From assembly GCF_003148385.1 (NCBI RefSeq), contig NZ_CP029463.1:930001-994000 (forward strand): a stretch of DNA of 64,000 nucleotides, read 5' to 3'. Positions 1 through 14,505 of this stretch are shown here, piece by piece (the first letter of the stretch is position 1; the number at the start of each line of letters is the position of its first letter). The notes under the pieces were generated by a model, which searched no databases, had not been told where the DNA came from, and saw only the letters and a list, made by a program, of their open reading frames with translations. Both the position numbers and the translations under genes were made by a program. Source of the DNA: Flavobacterium sediminis. Lineage in GTDB: Bacteria > Bacteroidota > Bacteroidia > Flavobacteriales > Flavobacteriaceae.

Positions 1-3000
1 CAGGTTAAAGAATATTTTTTGGATGTTACCAATCCGCTATACAAATCCAAAGTTATATTAATCCACTCTCGGTTTTCAACCAACACATTCCCGAAATGGC
101 ATTTGGCTCAACCCTTCCGCTTTTTAGCACATAATGGAGAGATCAATACTATTCAAGGAAATGTAAACTGGATGCAATCGTTCCAAAACCATATCGAGTC
201 TTCTCATTTTTCGCCAAAAGACATTGCCACTTTAAATCCGGTAGTAAATCATAAAAATTCAGATTCTGCTAATCTGGACAACATGTTGGAATTACTGTAT
301 CAGGCCGGAAGAAGTATGCCGTATAGCATGATGATGTTAATTCCGGAAGCATGGCAGGAAGATAAGAATATGGACGAAGGCAAACGCAATTTTTACCAAT
401 ATCACGCTTCATTGATTGAACCATGGGATGGTCCGGCTTCCTTGTGTTTTACCAATGGTGATTTTGTAGGTGCCACTTTAGACCGAAACGGTTTACGTCC
501 GTCGCGATTTTGCTTTACCAAAGACGGACGAATTATTTTATCATCGGAAGCCGGTGCTTTACCTATTGAAGAAGAAAACATTGAACGCAAAGGTCGTTTA
601 GAGCCCGGAAAAATATTCTTAATTGACTTAAACAAAGAGCGTTTTATTGAAGATGACGAAGTAAAAGCGGAAATTGTTAACCAAAAACCCTATAAAACCT
701 GGATTTCTAATAATGAAATTAGTGTTGAACAACTTCCGAAACGAAATACGACATATACAATTGAAAAGCCAGAAGACTTATTTATAAAACAAAAAATGTT
801 TGGTTTTAGCGAAGAAGATATTGATCGCCATTTAGTGGAAACAATCACTTCCGGTAAAGAACCTATTGGTTCTATGGGATTCGATTCGCCTTTGGCTATT
901 CTTTCCGGCAAGCCACAACATTTAAGCAATTATTTCAAACAACATTTTGCGCAAGTCAGCAATCCGCCTATCGATCCGCTTCGCGAACGCATCATGATGT
1001 CTCTGAATACAAGTATTGGTCGTTCGTTCAATATTTTATCGACAACTCCGGCACATTGTAAACAAATTACTTTTGAACATCCGGTGGCAACCAATGACCA
1101 ACTAGAAGCTGTTCGCCAAATAGATCATACTAATTTCAGAAGCAAACAAATCAATGCTGTTTTTGAAGCCGATGGAAAACCGGGAAGATTGCGTGAAGCG
1201 CTTCGAAAAATTTGCAAAGAAGCAGACAAAGCCTTGTTAGATGAAGGAATTAATATTTTAATTATTTCCGATAGAAATTCAAATGACAAATGGGCTCCTA
1301 TTCCATCCTTATTAGCTGTAGGAACCATTCATCATCATTTAACCCGTAAAAAATTACGTGTAAGAACCGGTATTGCTGTTGAAGCGGGTGATGTTTTAAA
1401 TTCACATCACTTTGCCACTTTAATTGGTTACGGAGCCAATGTAGTGAATCCGTATATGGCTTTTGCTTCGATAGATGCGTATTGCGAAAAATATCAAAAA
1501 GAAGACAAAAAAGCCCATTACTATAAAAATTTCACCAAATCAATCAATGACGGATTATTAAAGATTTTCTCTAAAATGGGAATTTCAACGCTACAATCCT
1601 ATCATGGTGCTCAAATATTTGAAGCTGTCGGCATTCATAATGAAGTCATTCAATATGCTTTTACAGGAACTGTTTCTCGTATTGAAGGTTTAAACTTTGA
1701 TGATATTGCTAAAGAAATTTTACAAAAACATTACTATGCTTACGACTACACCGAACATTATTTAACGACAGGCGGTTTCTTCCAATGGAACAAAGAAGGT
1801 GAAAAACATTTACTTTCACCGGAAGTTATTCATCTATTACAACAATCAGCTTGGAAAAATGATTACCAGCAATATAAAAAGTTTGCAGAATTAGTCAATT
1901 CAAGTGAAAAGATCTCACTTCGCAATCTATTAAAATTCAGAAAACGAATTAGTATCCCTTTAGAAGAAGTCGAACCGGTAACTTCTATTTTAAAACGATT
2001 TTCTACCGGAGCGATGTCCTTTGGTTCGCTATCCTGGGAAGCTCATACTTCCTTAGCCATTGCCATGAATAGAATTGGCGGAAAATCCAATTCAGGTGAA
2101 GGAGGTGAAGATCCCATTCGCTACGAAAAAACCGAAATGCGTTCGGCAGTTAAACAAGTAGCTTCCGGAAGATTCGGTGTTACAATTGAATATTTAACTG
2201 AAGCCAATGAGATACAAATTAAAGTTGCTCAAGGCGCAAAACCCGGTGAAGGAGGACAACTTCCGGGCTATAAAGTAGACGAATGGATCGGACGGGTTCG
2301 TCATGCTACACCCGGAGTAAGTCTGATTTCACCACCGCCTCATCATGACATCTATTCTATTGAAGATCTGGCCCAACTAATCTATGATTTGAAATCCGCT
2401 AATCCTTCTGCCCGAATCAATGTAAAATTAGTTTCTAAAGCCGGAGTAGGAACTATTGCTGCCGGAGTAGTGAAAGCTAAAGCTGAAGCCATTATGATTT
2501 CAGGCTACGATGGCGGAACCGGAGCTTCTCCTATCAGCTCCATTCAACATGCGGGCTTACCTTGGGAATTAGGTCTGGCAGAGGCCAATCAAACTTTAGT
2601 TATGAATGGCTTGCGCGATCGGGTAGTTCTGCAAACCGACGGACAATTACGTACAGCAAAAGATATTGCTATTGCTACTTTATTAGGAGCAGAAGAATGG
2701 AGTATTTCTACAGCTGCATTAATCACACAAGGTTGTATCATGATGCGCAAATGCCATACAAATACTTGTCCTGTTGGTGTCGCCACTCAAAACAAAACAT
2801 TACGCGAATTATTCAAAGGAAAACCGGAATACGTAATTAATTATTTTACTCATATTGCTATCGAACTTCGTGAAATCATGGCTTCACTGGGCTTTAGAAC
2901 CATTAATGAAATGGTAGGTCAAGTAGATGTTTTAAAAGCAGATACCACTAACAACTCTATATGGAAAACCAGAACTCTCAATTTAGATTCTCTTTTATAC

Positions 3001-3867
3001 AAAGCTTATAATACCTATAACATACCTAACCATGTTTTCAGTTGCCAGGCTTTTAATTTAGAGGGAAGTTTAAATCAACGAATTGTTGATGATATTTATC
3101 CTCGCTTTAAAGGAGAAAACTTTATCGAGAAAAATTATACTATTTTCAATTTAGACAGAAGTGTCGGAACTACTTTATCACATTACATGGTAAAATATGA
3201 AAAGGAAAATCTTGAAAAGTTACCCTTCATTAAATTAAACTTTATCGGATCGGCCGGGCAAAGTTTTGGTGCTTTTGCACATTCTAACCTGTTTTTGAAT
3301 TTAATTGGACAAGCCAATGATTATTTTGGAAAAGGCCTTTCAGGAGGGCAGTTAGTTGCTAAAAAAGCAAAAGAAGCAACTTTCTCCTCGAGAGAGAATT
3401 CTATCGTTGGTAACGTAGCCCTTTATGGAGCTACTTCAGGAAATGTTTTCATTAACGGAAGAGCAGGAGAACGTTTTGCCGTTAGGAATTCAGGTGCTGA
3501 TGTTGTTGTTGAAGGTGTAGGAGCACATGGCTGCGAATATATGACCGGTGGAAAAGTACTTATATTAGGAACCATTGGAAAAAATTTCGGGGCAGGAATG
3601 AGTGGCGGTATTGCCTATTTGTTCAAAACACAAAAGAATTTAGAAGCTATGATAAACTTCGAAATGCTTGAAATCGACGAAATATCTTCAAATGAATATG
3701 AATTCCTCTTTGATAAAATTCAGGAACACATTAAATTAACTAATAGTACTTTAGGAAAAGAAATTATAACGGACTGGAATGTTTCCAAGCATTATTTCCT
3801 CAAATTGATTCCGGGCGAATACAAAAAAATCATCAAATCAACTGAAGCTAAAGTAGCAGAATACTAA
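1..3867 (+). CDS. gltB: Glutamate synthase large subunit, 5'-truncated by window edge
   Basis: This is the large subunit of glutamate synthase (GOGAT), which makes glutamate from glutamine and 2-oxoglutarate. The reading frame is open from base 1, so the gene starts outside the window. About 1288 residues are visible of a family length near 1500, and the N-terminal amidotransferase cysteine is missing from view. Visible parts in order are the rest of the class II glutaminase domain (with NGDFVGATLDRNGLRPSR), the central domain, the FMN-binding synthase domain (SGEGGEDP, PGEGGQLPG, GYDGGTGASP), and the C-terminal GXGXG beta-helix (GAHGCEYMTGGKVLILG). The [3Fe-4S] motif C-x5-C-x4-C (CIMMRKCHTNTC) lies near visible residue 912. 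gltD follows after 11 bp, so the two subunits are co-transcribed. Confidence 0.97.
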   Translation, partial: QVKEYFLDVTNPLYKSKVILIHSRFSTNTFPKWHLAQPFRFLAHNGEINTIQGNVNWMQSFQNHIESSHFSPKDIATLNPVVNHKNSDSANLDNMLELLYQAGRSMPYSMMMLIPEAWQEDKNMDEGKRNFYQYHASLIEPWDGPASLCFTNGDFVGATLDRNGLRPSRFCFTKDGRIILSSEAGALPIEEENIERKGRLEPGKIFLIDLNKERFIEDDEVKAEIVNQKPYKTWISNNEISVEQLPKRNTTYTIEKPEDLFIKQKMFGFSEEDIDRHLVETITSGKEPIGSMGFDSPLAILSGKPQHLSNYFKQHFAQVSNPPIDPLRERIMMSLNTSIGRSFNILSTTPAHCKQITFEHPVATNDQLEAVRQIDHTNFRSKQINAVFEADGKPGRLREALRKICKEADKALLDEGINILIISDRNSNDKWAPIPSLLAVGTIHHHLTRKKLRVRTGIAVEAGDVLNSHHFATLIGYGANVVNPYMAFASIDAYCEKYQKEDKKAHYYKNFTKSINDGLLKIFSKMGISTLQSYHGAQIFEAVGIHNEVIQYAFTGTVSRIEGLNFDDIAKEILQKHYYAYDYTEHYLTTGGFFQWNKEGEKHLLSPEVIHLLQQSAWKNDYQQYKKFAELVNSSEKISLRNLLKFRKRISIPLEEVEPVTSILKRFSTGAMSFGSLSWEAHTSLAIAMNRIGGKSNSGEGGEDPIRYEKTEMRSAVKQVASGRFGVTIEYLTEANEIQIKVAQGAKPGEGGQLPGYKVDEWIGRVRHATPGVSLISPPPHHDIYSIEDLAQLIYDLKSANPSARINVKLVSKAGVGTIAAGVVKAKAEAIMISGYDGGTGASPISSIQHAGLPWELGLAEANQTLVMNGLRDRVVLQTDGQLRTAKDIAIATLLGAEEWSISTAALITQGCIMMRKCHTNTCPVGVATQNKTLRELFKGKPEYVINYFTHIAIELREIMASLGFRTINEMVGQVDVLKADTTNNSIWKTRTLNLDSLLYKAYNTYNIPNHVFSCQAFNLEGSLNQRIVDDIYPRFKGENFIEKNYTIFNLDRSVGTTLSHYMVKYEKENLEKLPFIKLNFIGSAGQSFGAFAHSNLFLNLIGQANDYFGKGLSGGQLVAKKAKEATFSSRENSIVGNVALYGATSGNVFINGRAGERFAVRNSGADVVVEGVGAHGCEYMTGGKVLILGTIGKNFGAGMSGGIAYLFKTQKNLEAMINFEMLEIDEISSNEYEFLFDKIQEHIKLTNSTLGKEIITDWNVSKHYFLKLIPGEYKKIIKSTEAKVAEY

Positions 3868-3878
3868 TAAAAACTGAA

Positions 3879-5276
3879 ATGGACGGATTTTTAAAATATA
3901 AAAGAGAATTACCTGAAAAACAAAAAGTAGCTGAAAGAATAAAGCATTTTTCAGAATTCACATTGCCTTTTGACACACAAAAAGAACAGGAACAATCTGC
4001 CCGCTGTATGGATTGTGGAGTTCCTTTTTGTCATTACAAATGTCCCTTAGATAATAGCATTTCCGATTTTAACAAAGCTGCTTTTGAAGATCGTTGGAAA
4101 GATGCCTACCAAATCTTATCAAAAACCAATCCTTTTCCTGAGTTTACAGGAAGAATTTGTCCGGCACCTTGTGAGCAAGGTTGTGTTTTGGGAATCAATA
4201 GTGATGCTGTTACTATTGAAGAAATTGAAAAAACGATTATCGAAAAAGCATTTGAAAACAACTGGATTACTATTGAAAAACCTAAAGAACGAAACGGAAT
4301 CAAAATTGCTATCATTGGCTCTGGTCCTGCTGGTTTGGCAGCTGCCTATTATTTAAACTCTTATGGGTATACCGTCTCTGTTTATGAAAAAGACAAAGAG
4401 CCGGGTGGTTTATTACGCTACGGGATTCCCGACTTTAAACTAAATAAATCTGTTATCAAAAGAAGAATTGAACTCTTAAAAGAAGTGGGAATTCAATTTT
4501 ATACTCAAACTGAAATAGGTAAAAATATTTCTTCGGAAGAATTAGAACAAAAATATGATAAAATCATCTTAGCAATTGGATCTCAAAAAGAGCGTCAATA
4601 CGATATCCCTCTTGACACATTTACTAATGCTTATTATGCAATGGATTATCTGACAGAAACTAATAAATTTATCTCAGACGAAATTAGCAAAAAAAAGATC
4701 AATGCTAACGGCAAGCATGTTATAGTAATAGGTGGAGGTGATACAGGTTCTGATTGCATCGGAACAGCTAATCGTGAAGGTGCCTTATCGGTAACTGAAC
4801 TAGATTATCATGAAAAACCTCCTAAAGAGCGCTCTGAAAGCACACCTTGGCCTATGGATGCTCTACAATATAAAGACTCAACCTCTCATGAAGAAGGCAG
4901 TCAGCGTATCTTTAAAAACTACGCTACACAGTTTAATACTGATGAAACCAACACCATCATATCTATCACAATTAGTGAAGTAAAGATTGGAATAGATCAA
5001 AACGGCAACAGAACCAAAGAAATCATTTCCAACACTAGCCGCACACTACCCTGTGATTTACTATTAGTAGCGATAGGTTTTACGGGTTCAGTTGCTATTT
5101 CAGGGAGTTCTGTAACTTGGCATAAACAACGATTCAACAGCCAAAACTACAACACCTCAAATCCTAAATATTTCACTATCGGTGATGCCAGAATCGGTGC
5201 TTCCTTAGTCGTAAATGCTATTGCTGACGGCAGAAACCTCGCCAAATACATTCATACAAACGATTTTAATCAATAA
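3879..5276 (+). CDS. gltD: Glutamate synthase small subunit
   Basis: This is the small, electron-delivering subunit of GOGAT (465 aa), which passes electrons from NAD(P)H through FAD and iron-sulfur clusters to GltB. The N-terminal cysteine clusters CMDCGVPFCHYKC and CPAPCEQGC fit two low-potential [4Fe-4S] centres. A Rossmann FAD motif (GSGPAGLAAAYYL, near residue 147) and a second dinucleotide motif (GGGDTGSDCIG, near residue 286) follow. Length matches the family. It starts 11 bp after gltB. After the stop, 5277-5373 holds a pyrimidine run with repeated CCTTTT and an inverted repeat (TACCCTATTT at 5334, AAATAGGGTA at 5365); the next strong hairpin belongs to the convergent rRNA operon and may stop transcription from both sides. 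Confidence 0.97.
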   Translation: MDGFLKYKRELPEKQKVAERIKHFSEFTLPFDTQKEQEQSARCMDCGVPFCHYKCPLDNSISDFNKAAFEDRWKDAYQILSKTNPFPEFTGRICPAPCEQGCVLGINSDAVTIEEIEKTIIEKAFENNWITIEKPKERNGIKIAIIGSGPAGLAAAYYLNSYGYTVSVYEKDKEPGGLLRYGIPDFKLNKSVIKRRIELLKEVGIQFYTQTEIGKNISSEELEQKYDKIILAIGSQKERQYDIPLDTFTNAYYAMDYLTETNKFISDEISKKKINANGKHVIVIGGGDTGSDCIGTANREGALSVTELDYHEKPPKERSESTPWPMDALQYKDSTSHEEGSQRIFKNYATQFNTDETNTIISITISEVKIGIDQNGNRTKEIISNTSRTLPCDLLLVAIGFTGSVAISGSSVTWHKQRFNSQNYNTSNPKYFTIGDARIGASLVVNAIADGRNLAKYIHTNDFNQ

Positions 5277-5373
5277 AAAGATTAATTAGATTCTCCTTTT
5301 CATTTCCTTTTCCTTTTCCTTTTTTAAAAGAGATACCCTATTTATGTGTAAACTCCATTTCTCAAAAATAGGG

Positions 5374-5410
5374 TAAAAAAAAAGAGGATCATATTTTATA
5401 TGATCCTCTT
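5374..5410 (-). terminator. Intrinsic terminator of the rRNA operon
   Basis: A perfect 13-bp stem (AAGAGGATCATAT at 5382-5394 with its complement at 5398-5410) with a 3-nt loop is followed on the minus strand by a run of about nine T, just after the 5S gene. Confidence 0.88.
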
Positions 5411-5415
5411 AAAGA

Positions 5416-5524
<109 letters not shown>

Positions 5525-5649
5525 GTTTTTAGTCTAAAGTAAAAATACTTTACTTAAGACTGCAACATCGGTTGCAATATTGTAACATACTAAGATAATA
5601 AAAAACCTTAAGAAAGTTCTCCCCCGCCTTGCAGCGGGGAAGAGCGTGT

Positions 5650-8520
<2,871 letters not shown>

Positions 8521-8603
8521 ATACTTTCGTATTCTTTGTGTTTTCTTTCTACTTTGTTTTTTAGTATCTCAATATGTCAATGAACTTTTGATCTCTCGAT
8601 CTC

Positions 8604-8677
8604 GTGGAGAATATCGGAGTCGAACCGATGACCTCCTGCGTGCAAGGCAGGCGCTCTAGCCAGCTGAGCTAATCCCC
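8604..8677 (-). tRNA. tRNA-Ala (TGC anticodon)
   Basis: The minus strand folds as a tRNA: acceptor start GGGGATT, D arm AGCTCAGCTGGCTAGAGC, anticodon stem-loop with TGC (CCTTGCACGC), T arm ATCGGTTCGACTCCGAT, then ATTCTCCA. CCA is not encoded (the sequence continues CGA). It sits in the 16S-23S spacer, where Ala and Ile tRNAs are usual. Confidence 0.95.
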
Positions 8678-8688
8678 GTCTCAGTGAT

Positions 8689-8713
8689 CAGTTAACAGTC
8701 TACAGTTAACAGT
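8689..8713. repeat. Short direct repeat in the 16S-23S spacer
   Basis: The 11-mer CAGTTAACAGT occurs twice, at 8689-8699 and 8703-8713, separated by CTA. Each copy is centred on the palindrome GTTAAC. No function is evident. Confidence 0.6.
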
Positions 8714-8770
8714 AACTTTAAACGGTTAGCCAACACCTAGAATTTCCTCTTTTTTTAAAACTAAAATTAG

Positions 8771-8844
8771 TAGTCCCGGGCAGACTCGAACTGCCGACCC
8801 CTACATTATCAGTGTAGTACTCTAACCAGCTGAGCTACGAGACT
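8771..8844 (-). tRNA. tRNA-Ile (GAT anticodon)
   Basis: The minus strand folds as a tRNA: acceptor AGTCTCG pairing with CGGGACT, D arm AGCTCAGCTGGTTAGAGT, anticodon loop CTGATAA carrying GAT, and T arm GGCAGTTCGAGTCTGCC. CCA is not encoded. It is the first tRNA after 16S in the operon. Confidence 0.96.
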
Positions 8845-8919
8845 CTGTATTTTTAGCTTTAATTTTTGAACTAACAGCGAGAGTAAAACTCATCTCGAAT
8901 AAACCGTATCGATTTCTCT

Positions 8920-10433
<1,514 letters not shown>

Positions 10434-10573
10434 CGTAGTATTTTTAATTTCGTACGATACTTGGTCATTCGTCTAATTAATTCGCCTTACTCTCTTTTTT
10501 GTATGCTGTCAATTCAATATGTCTATGAACGTGTCTTCTTTTTTATTCTCGCTATTCTTTCGTTTAGCGGGTG

Positions 10574-10603
10574 CAAAAGTACAACTTCTTTTTTAACTGG
10601 CAA
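10574..10603 (-). promoter_or_regulatory. rRNA promoter, proximal
   Basis: On the minus strand there is a Bacteroidota-type -7 box TACTTTTG (10581-10574), preceded after a 19-bp spacer by CTTG (consensus TTTG). Transcription would start near 10567, about 130 nt before 16S. Confidence 0.7.
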
Positions 10604-10709
10604 GCTTTTTTTTAATTTTTTTTCAAAAATTTTAAAACTCGTTTTTTCAGTATTTTTTCGTTAAAATTAAAACCTTAACGCTTCCAAAGAACTCTCATCT
10701 TGCGGAGGG

Positions 10710-10742
10710 CAAAGATACTGTGTTTATCCTTTACAATCCAAA
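10710..10742 (-). promoter_or_regulatory. rRNA promoter, middle
   Basis: The minus strand has a -7 box TATCTTTG (10717-10710) with TTTG upstream after a 21-bp spacer. Sequence after the box (CCCTCCGC) resembles that after the other two boxes. Confidence 0.55.
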
Positions 10743-10857
10743 TATTTTTTCAAGTTTTTTTCAAAATATTTTTCCCGTTTTAACACCCTTTCTATGAACC
10801 TCTCAAACCTCCCTAAATCGCTTTATTTAAAAACATATCTCGGCTGATTTGCGGGTG

Positions 10858-10888
10858 CAAAAGTAGTAGCTTTTTCCATTCTCGCAAA
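10858..10888 (-). promoter_or_regulatory. rRNA promoter, distal
   Basis: The minus strand has TTTG, a 19-bp spacer and TACTTTTG (10865-10858): a full match to the Bacteroidota consensus. It is followed by GCACCCGC, the same bases that follow the proximal box. The rest of 10434-11032 is AT-rich and holds no credible gene. Confidence 0.7.
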
Positions 10889-11032
10889 CTTTTTTATGCC
10901 TTTTTTTTAAAGTTTTTTTTACTAACCCTGAAACACAATAACTTACAAGAAAAACTTTTTTTAACCCTTCTAAATATATAACAAAAATGAAGTGCTAAAT
11001 AAGAAATATCTCTAACCAATTAAAATGTGAGC

Positions 11033-12264
11033 TTAATCGAATCTTATAGCTTTTACAGGAGAAATTTTTGTTATTATATAAGAAGGAATCAATAAAACCA
11101 TCAAACAAATGACTATTGTCCCTAAATTTAACAAGCCTATATAAAGAAAATTTATATCAACCGGAGCAACCCGAACATAATAACTTTCGGGATTAAGGCT
11201 AATTATTTTAAAATATTTCTGCAACATTAAAAGTGTTAGGGCTATTGCATTACCCCAAAGCAATCCTTTTATAATAAGATGAGCCGCATTGTATAAAAAT
11301 ATTTTCCGAATACTCCAATTGGTCGCTCCCAATGCTTTTAATATCCCGATCATTTGTGTTCGTTCTAAAATAAGCACTAATAATGCTACCATCATATTAA
11401 TAGTTGCAACCGTAATCATCACAATGAGAATTACTATAGTATTAAAGTCAAAAAGTTTTAGCCACTCAAACATACTATAATATTTTTCAGCTATAGTTTC
11501 ACTATCATAATTTGACGGAATGGCTTTGTATATTTCTTTTCCTTTTTGTTCAATCTGGTCGAAATCATCTATAAAAACTTCGAAAGCTCCTACTTCATCT
11601 GATTTCCATTTATTAATCTTCTGAACGTGTTTTATATCCCCTATAATATAATTGGCATCAAATTCCTGAAACCCTGAATTAAAAATCCCTACAATTTTAA
11701 AACTTCGCAGATTATATCCTTTACCTCCTTCTTTTATAAAATAGGTTCGGCATATATCATTTAATTTTAAATTCAATCTATTGGCCAAATATTGAGAAAT
11801 CACAATATCATCAGTAAACTTAGCTGTTATCTTAGGTAAAGTTCCCTGTACCAGATATTCTTTTACAGCGCTCCAATCATAATCTTCTCCTACACCTTTA
11901 AAGACAATCCCTCAACAGTCTCTTCTGTTCTTATTAAACCGGTTTTATTAGCAACTGCCTGGATATGCTTTATCCCGGAAACTGAATTGAAATGGGGATA
12001 AAAATCCTGTTTCGTAGAAATCGGAACAATATTTGCCTGAGATTGATTATTATCAAAATTAGAAATAATGACATGTCCGTTAAAAGCCGATACTTTTTCC
12101 CGAATCTTTTTTTGCAGGCCTATACTGGTCGCTACTGCAACTATCATCATGATAATGCCTAATGCAATAGCCGCTATCGCAATTTTTATAATTGGAGAAG
12201 AAACGCTACTTTTATATGCTTTATCCTTAACTAAGCGTTTTGCTATAAAATATTCTAAATTCAA
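11033..12264 (-). pseudogene. FtsX/LolE-type ABC transporter permease, one-base frameshift
   Basis: Two ORFs (12264-11890 and about 11803-11033) are halves of one permease of about 410 aa of the FtsX/MacB/LolC-E type, inner-membrane proteins that work with an ATPase on lipoproteins or envelope substrates. The N-terminal half has a membrane segment (IAIAAIALGIIMMIVAVA) and periplasmic sequence. The C-terminal half has periplasmic sequence and three further membrane segments. The first frame reads TVEG then LSLKV and stops. Adding one G in the GGG at 11909-11911 gives VEGIVFKGVGEDYDW and joins the halves without loss. The break may be a sequencing error (see findings). Specific substrate is unknown. 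It is divergent from the NamZ-like gene, with starts 6 bp apart. Confidence 0.85.
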
Positions 12265-12270
12265 CTTGAT

Positions 12271-13497
12271 ATGATTCCGAAATTAATGTTCAAAAATACA
12301 TTTTTATTTTTTGGTTTACTAATTGTTTCTTGTGGTAAGAATAATGCTCAGGTCAACCCGACTATAAATGATACTATAATTGCAACAGAAGCAACTGAGA
12401 TTATTACCGACGGACTTGTTTTAGGTTCTGAAAATTTTTCTTACTTACCTATTATAAAGGGGAAAAAAATAGCAGTTGTAGCTAATGCAACCAGTACTGT
12501 CCCTTTTAGAAGAATGCATTTGGTCGATTATCTGCTTCAACGAAATTTTAACATCAAACGAATATTTGCTCCCGAACATGGTTTCAGAGGTACCGCCGAT
12601 GCCGGAGAAGTTGTAAAAGACGGAAAAGACATAAAAACCGGATTGCCTATTATTTCTTTATATGGGAGTAACAAAAAACCTAAACCGGAGCAACTTGACG
12701 GAATTGAAGTTGTGATCTTTGACATACAGGATGTAGGAGCTCGCTTTTACACTTATATTTCTACATTACATTATGTAATGGAGGCTTGTGCCGAACAAAA
12801 CATTCCTTTACTGGTTCTTGACAGACCCAACCCTAACGGATCTATAGTAGACGGTCCAATATTAGAACCTGAATATACAAGTTTTGTGGGAATGCACAAA
12901 ATTCCGGTTTTGCACGGAATGACCATAGGTGAATACGCTAAAATGATTAACGGTGAAAAGTGGTTGAAAAACGGCATTCACTGTGACTTAACTGTTATCC
13001 CTTGTAAAAATTACAAAAGAACCATGTCTTACAGTTTGCCTGTAAAGCCTTCTCCTAACTTACCCAATGATCAATCTATCAACTTATATGCCAGCTTATG
13101 TTTCTTTGAAGGGACTAATGTGAGTGTTGGTCGTGGTACTGATATCCAGTTTCAAATTTATGGTTCTCCTTATTTACCTAAAACTGATTTTACTTTTACA
13201 CCAAAACCTAATGAAGGCGCAAAAGATCCTTTATATAATGGTAAAGTTTGTTATGGTGAAGATTTAACCGCTGTTGAAAAAGTAACACAATTAGAATTAA
13301 AATGGTTATTAAAAGCATACCATCAAACTACTGATAAGACTAAATTCTTCAATTCCTTTTTTACCAAACTGGCAGGAACCCCTAAATTACAGCAACAAAT
13401 CGAAGCAGGATTAACTGAAAAACAAATCAGAGATTCTTGGCAACCAGGCTTGGAAAACTTTAAGAATATCCGAAAAAAATATTTGATCTATCCATAA
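12271..13497 (+). CDS. DUF1343 / NamZ-like exo-beta-N-acetylmuramidase, lipoprotein
   Basis: This is a 408-aa protein of the DUF1343 family; NamZ, a member, removes terminal N-acetylmuramic acid from peptidoglycan fragments. An N-terminal hydrophobic stretch ending in LIVSCG is a lipobox, so it is probably a surface or periplasmic lipoprotein. Family-like motifs are VVANATS, APEHGFRG, FDIQDVGARFYTYI and LDRPNP. The listed start is the first ATG; an ATG 15 nt further in (12286, giving MFKNTFLFFG) leaves a cleaner signal peptide and more room from the divergent permease gene, and may be the true start. A role in cell-wall recycling is inferred from the family only. Confidence 0.85.
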   Translation: MIPKLMFKNTFLFFGLLIVSCGKNNAQVNPTINDTIIATEATEIITDGLVLGSENFSYLPIIKGKKIAVVANATSTVPFRRMHLVDYLLQRNFNIKRIFAPEHGFRGTADAGEVVKDGKDIKTGLPIISLYGSNKKPKPEQLDGIEVVIFDIQDVGARFYTYISTLHYVMEACAEQNIPLLVLDRPNPNGSIVDGPILEPEYTSFVGMHKIPVLHGMTIGEYAKMINGEKWLKNGIHCDLTVIPCKNYKRTMSYSLPVKPSPNLPNDQSINLYASLCFFEGTNVSVGRGTDIQFQIYGSPYLPKTDFTFTPKPNEGAKDPLYNGKVCYGEDLTAVEKVTQLELKWLLKAYHQTTDKTKFFNSFFTKLAGTPKLQQQIEAGLTEKQIRDSWQPGLENFKNIRKKYLIYP

Positions 13498-13539
13498 AAA
13501 GATAAAACCTGTATTTTTCACCATTAAGACCTTTTAGAA

Positions 13540-14484
13540 ATGAAAAATATTACACGCACATCTCTGGAACAATTTTACAAGGAAGCTGTAGAGTTTACAG
13601 GTAAAGAACTGCATGAGATCCTGCCACAGGATATATCTAAAGAAATCGGTCATTTTAATATTTTCGATATTTTTGAAACGCTTAAAGATGTACAGCAACA
13701 GAAAGTAATGCCTTATAATCGCAGAACTTATTATAAAATAAGTCTGATCAGAGGTAAAAACAAAGCTGAATATGCTGACAAGGTGATCAACATACAAAAA
13801 AATGCTCTTTTATTTGCTACCCCAAAAATCCCTTATCACTGGATTCCTCAAGATGCAGAACAATCAGGTATGTTTTGTGTTTTTACTGAAGAGTTTATGA
13901 TTAAAAATAAAAGCGGAGTCGTTTTAGATGAATTACCGCTTTTTCAGTCAGGAGGGATTCCTGTTTTCGAAATTACAGATGAAATAGCAGATGAAATCGC
14001 TATTATATTTCAAAAGATGAAACAAGAAATAGCTTCTGATTACACCTTTAAATATGATTTACTACGCAATTACCTTCTTGAATTAATTCATTACGGGCAA
14101 AAATTACAACCTACCGGCTCTTTAACTGTTACCCAAAATGCTTCTGAAAGGGTAATTTCGTTATTCATTGAACTTTTAGAACGGCAATTTCCTATTGAAT
14201 CCACAAGTCAGAAATTAACTTTACGAACCGCTAAAGACTTTGCCGAAAGGTTAGCTGTTCATGTTAATCACTTAAATAAGGTGTTAAAAGAAAATATCGG
14301 AAAAACAACTACTGATATTATTAGCGGTCGACTAATTCAAGAAGCAAAAATACTGCTTAAGCAGACGAATTGGAATGTTTCTGAGATTGCTTATTGTCTA
14401 GGCTTTGAGGAAACAGCGCATTTTTCCAATTTCTTCAAAAAACATACTGAAATGACTCCTTTAACTTTTCGGTCACAGACTTAA
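13540..14484 (+). CDS. AraC-family transcriptional regulator
   Basis: This 314-aa protein has an N-terminal ligand-sensing part of unclear type and a C-terminal AraC/XylS DNA-binding domain of about 100 residues with two helix-turn-helix units (FAERLAVHVNHLNKVLKE and WNVSEIAYCLGFEETAHFSN). It is followed in the same direction by an SDR oxidoreductase gene 89 bp on, which is the likely target. The effector is unknown. Confidence 0.9.
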   Translation: MKNITRTSLEQFYKEAVEFTGKELHEILPQDISKEIGHFNIFDIFETLKDVQQQKVMPYNRRTYYKISLIRGKNKAEYADKVINIQKNALLFATPKIPYHWIPQDAEQSGMFCVFTEEFMIKNKSGVVLDELPLFQSGGIPVFEITDEIADEIAIIFQKMKQEIASDYTFKYDLLRNYLLELIHYGQKLQPTGSLTVTQNASERVISLFIELLERQFPIESTSQKLTLRTAKDFAERLAVHVNHLNKVLKENIGKTTTDIISGRLIQEAKILLKQTNWNVSEIAYCLGFEETAHFSNFFKKHTEMTPLTFRSQT

Positions 14485-14505
14485 TATTTGATTTTTGCAA
14501 CAAAC

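Noticed and set aside
5334..5374. Inverted repeat TACCCTATTT/AAATAGGGTA after gltD as a gltD terminator
   Set aside because: On the plus strand it is followed by A rather than T, and the loop is 21 nt; the neighbouring rRNA terminator hairpin is far stronger.
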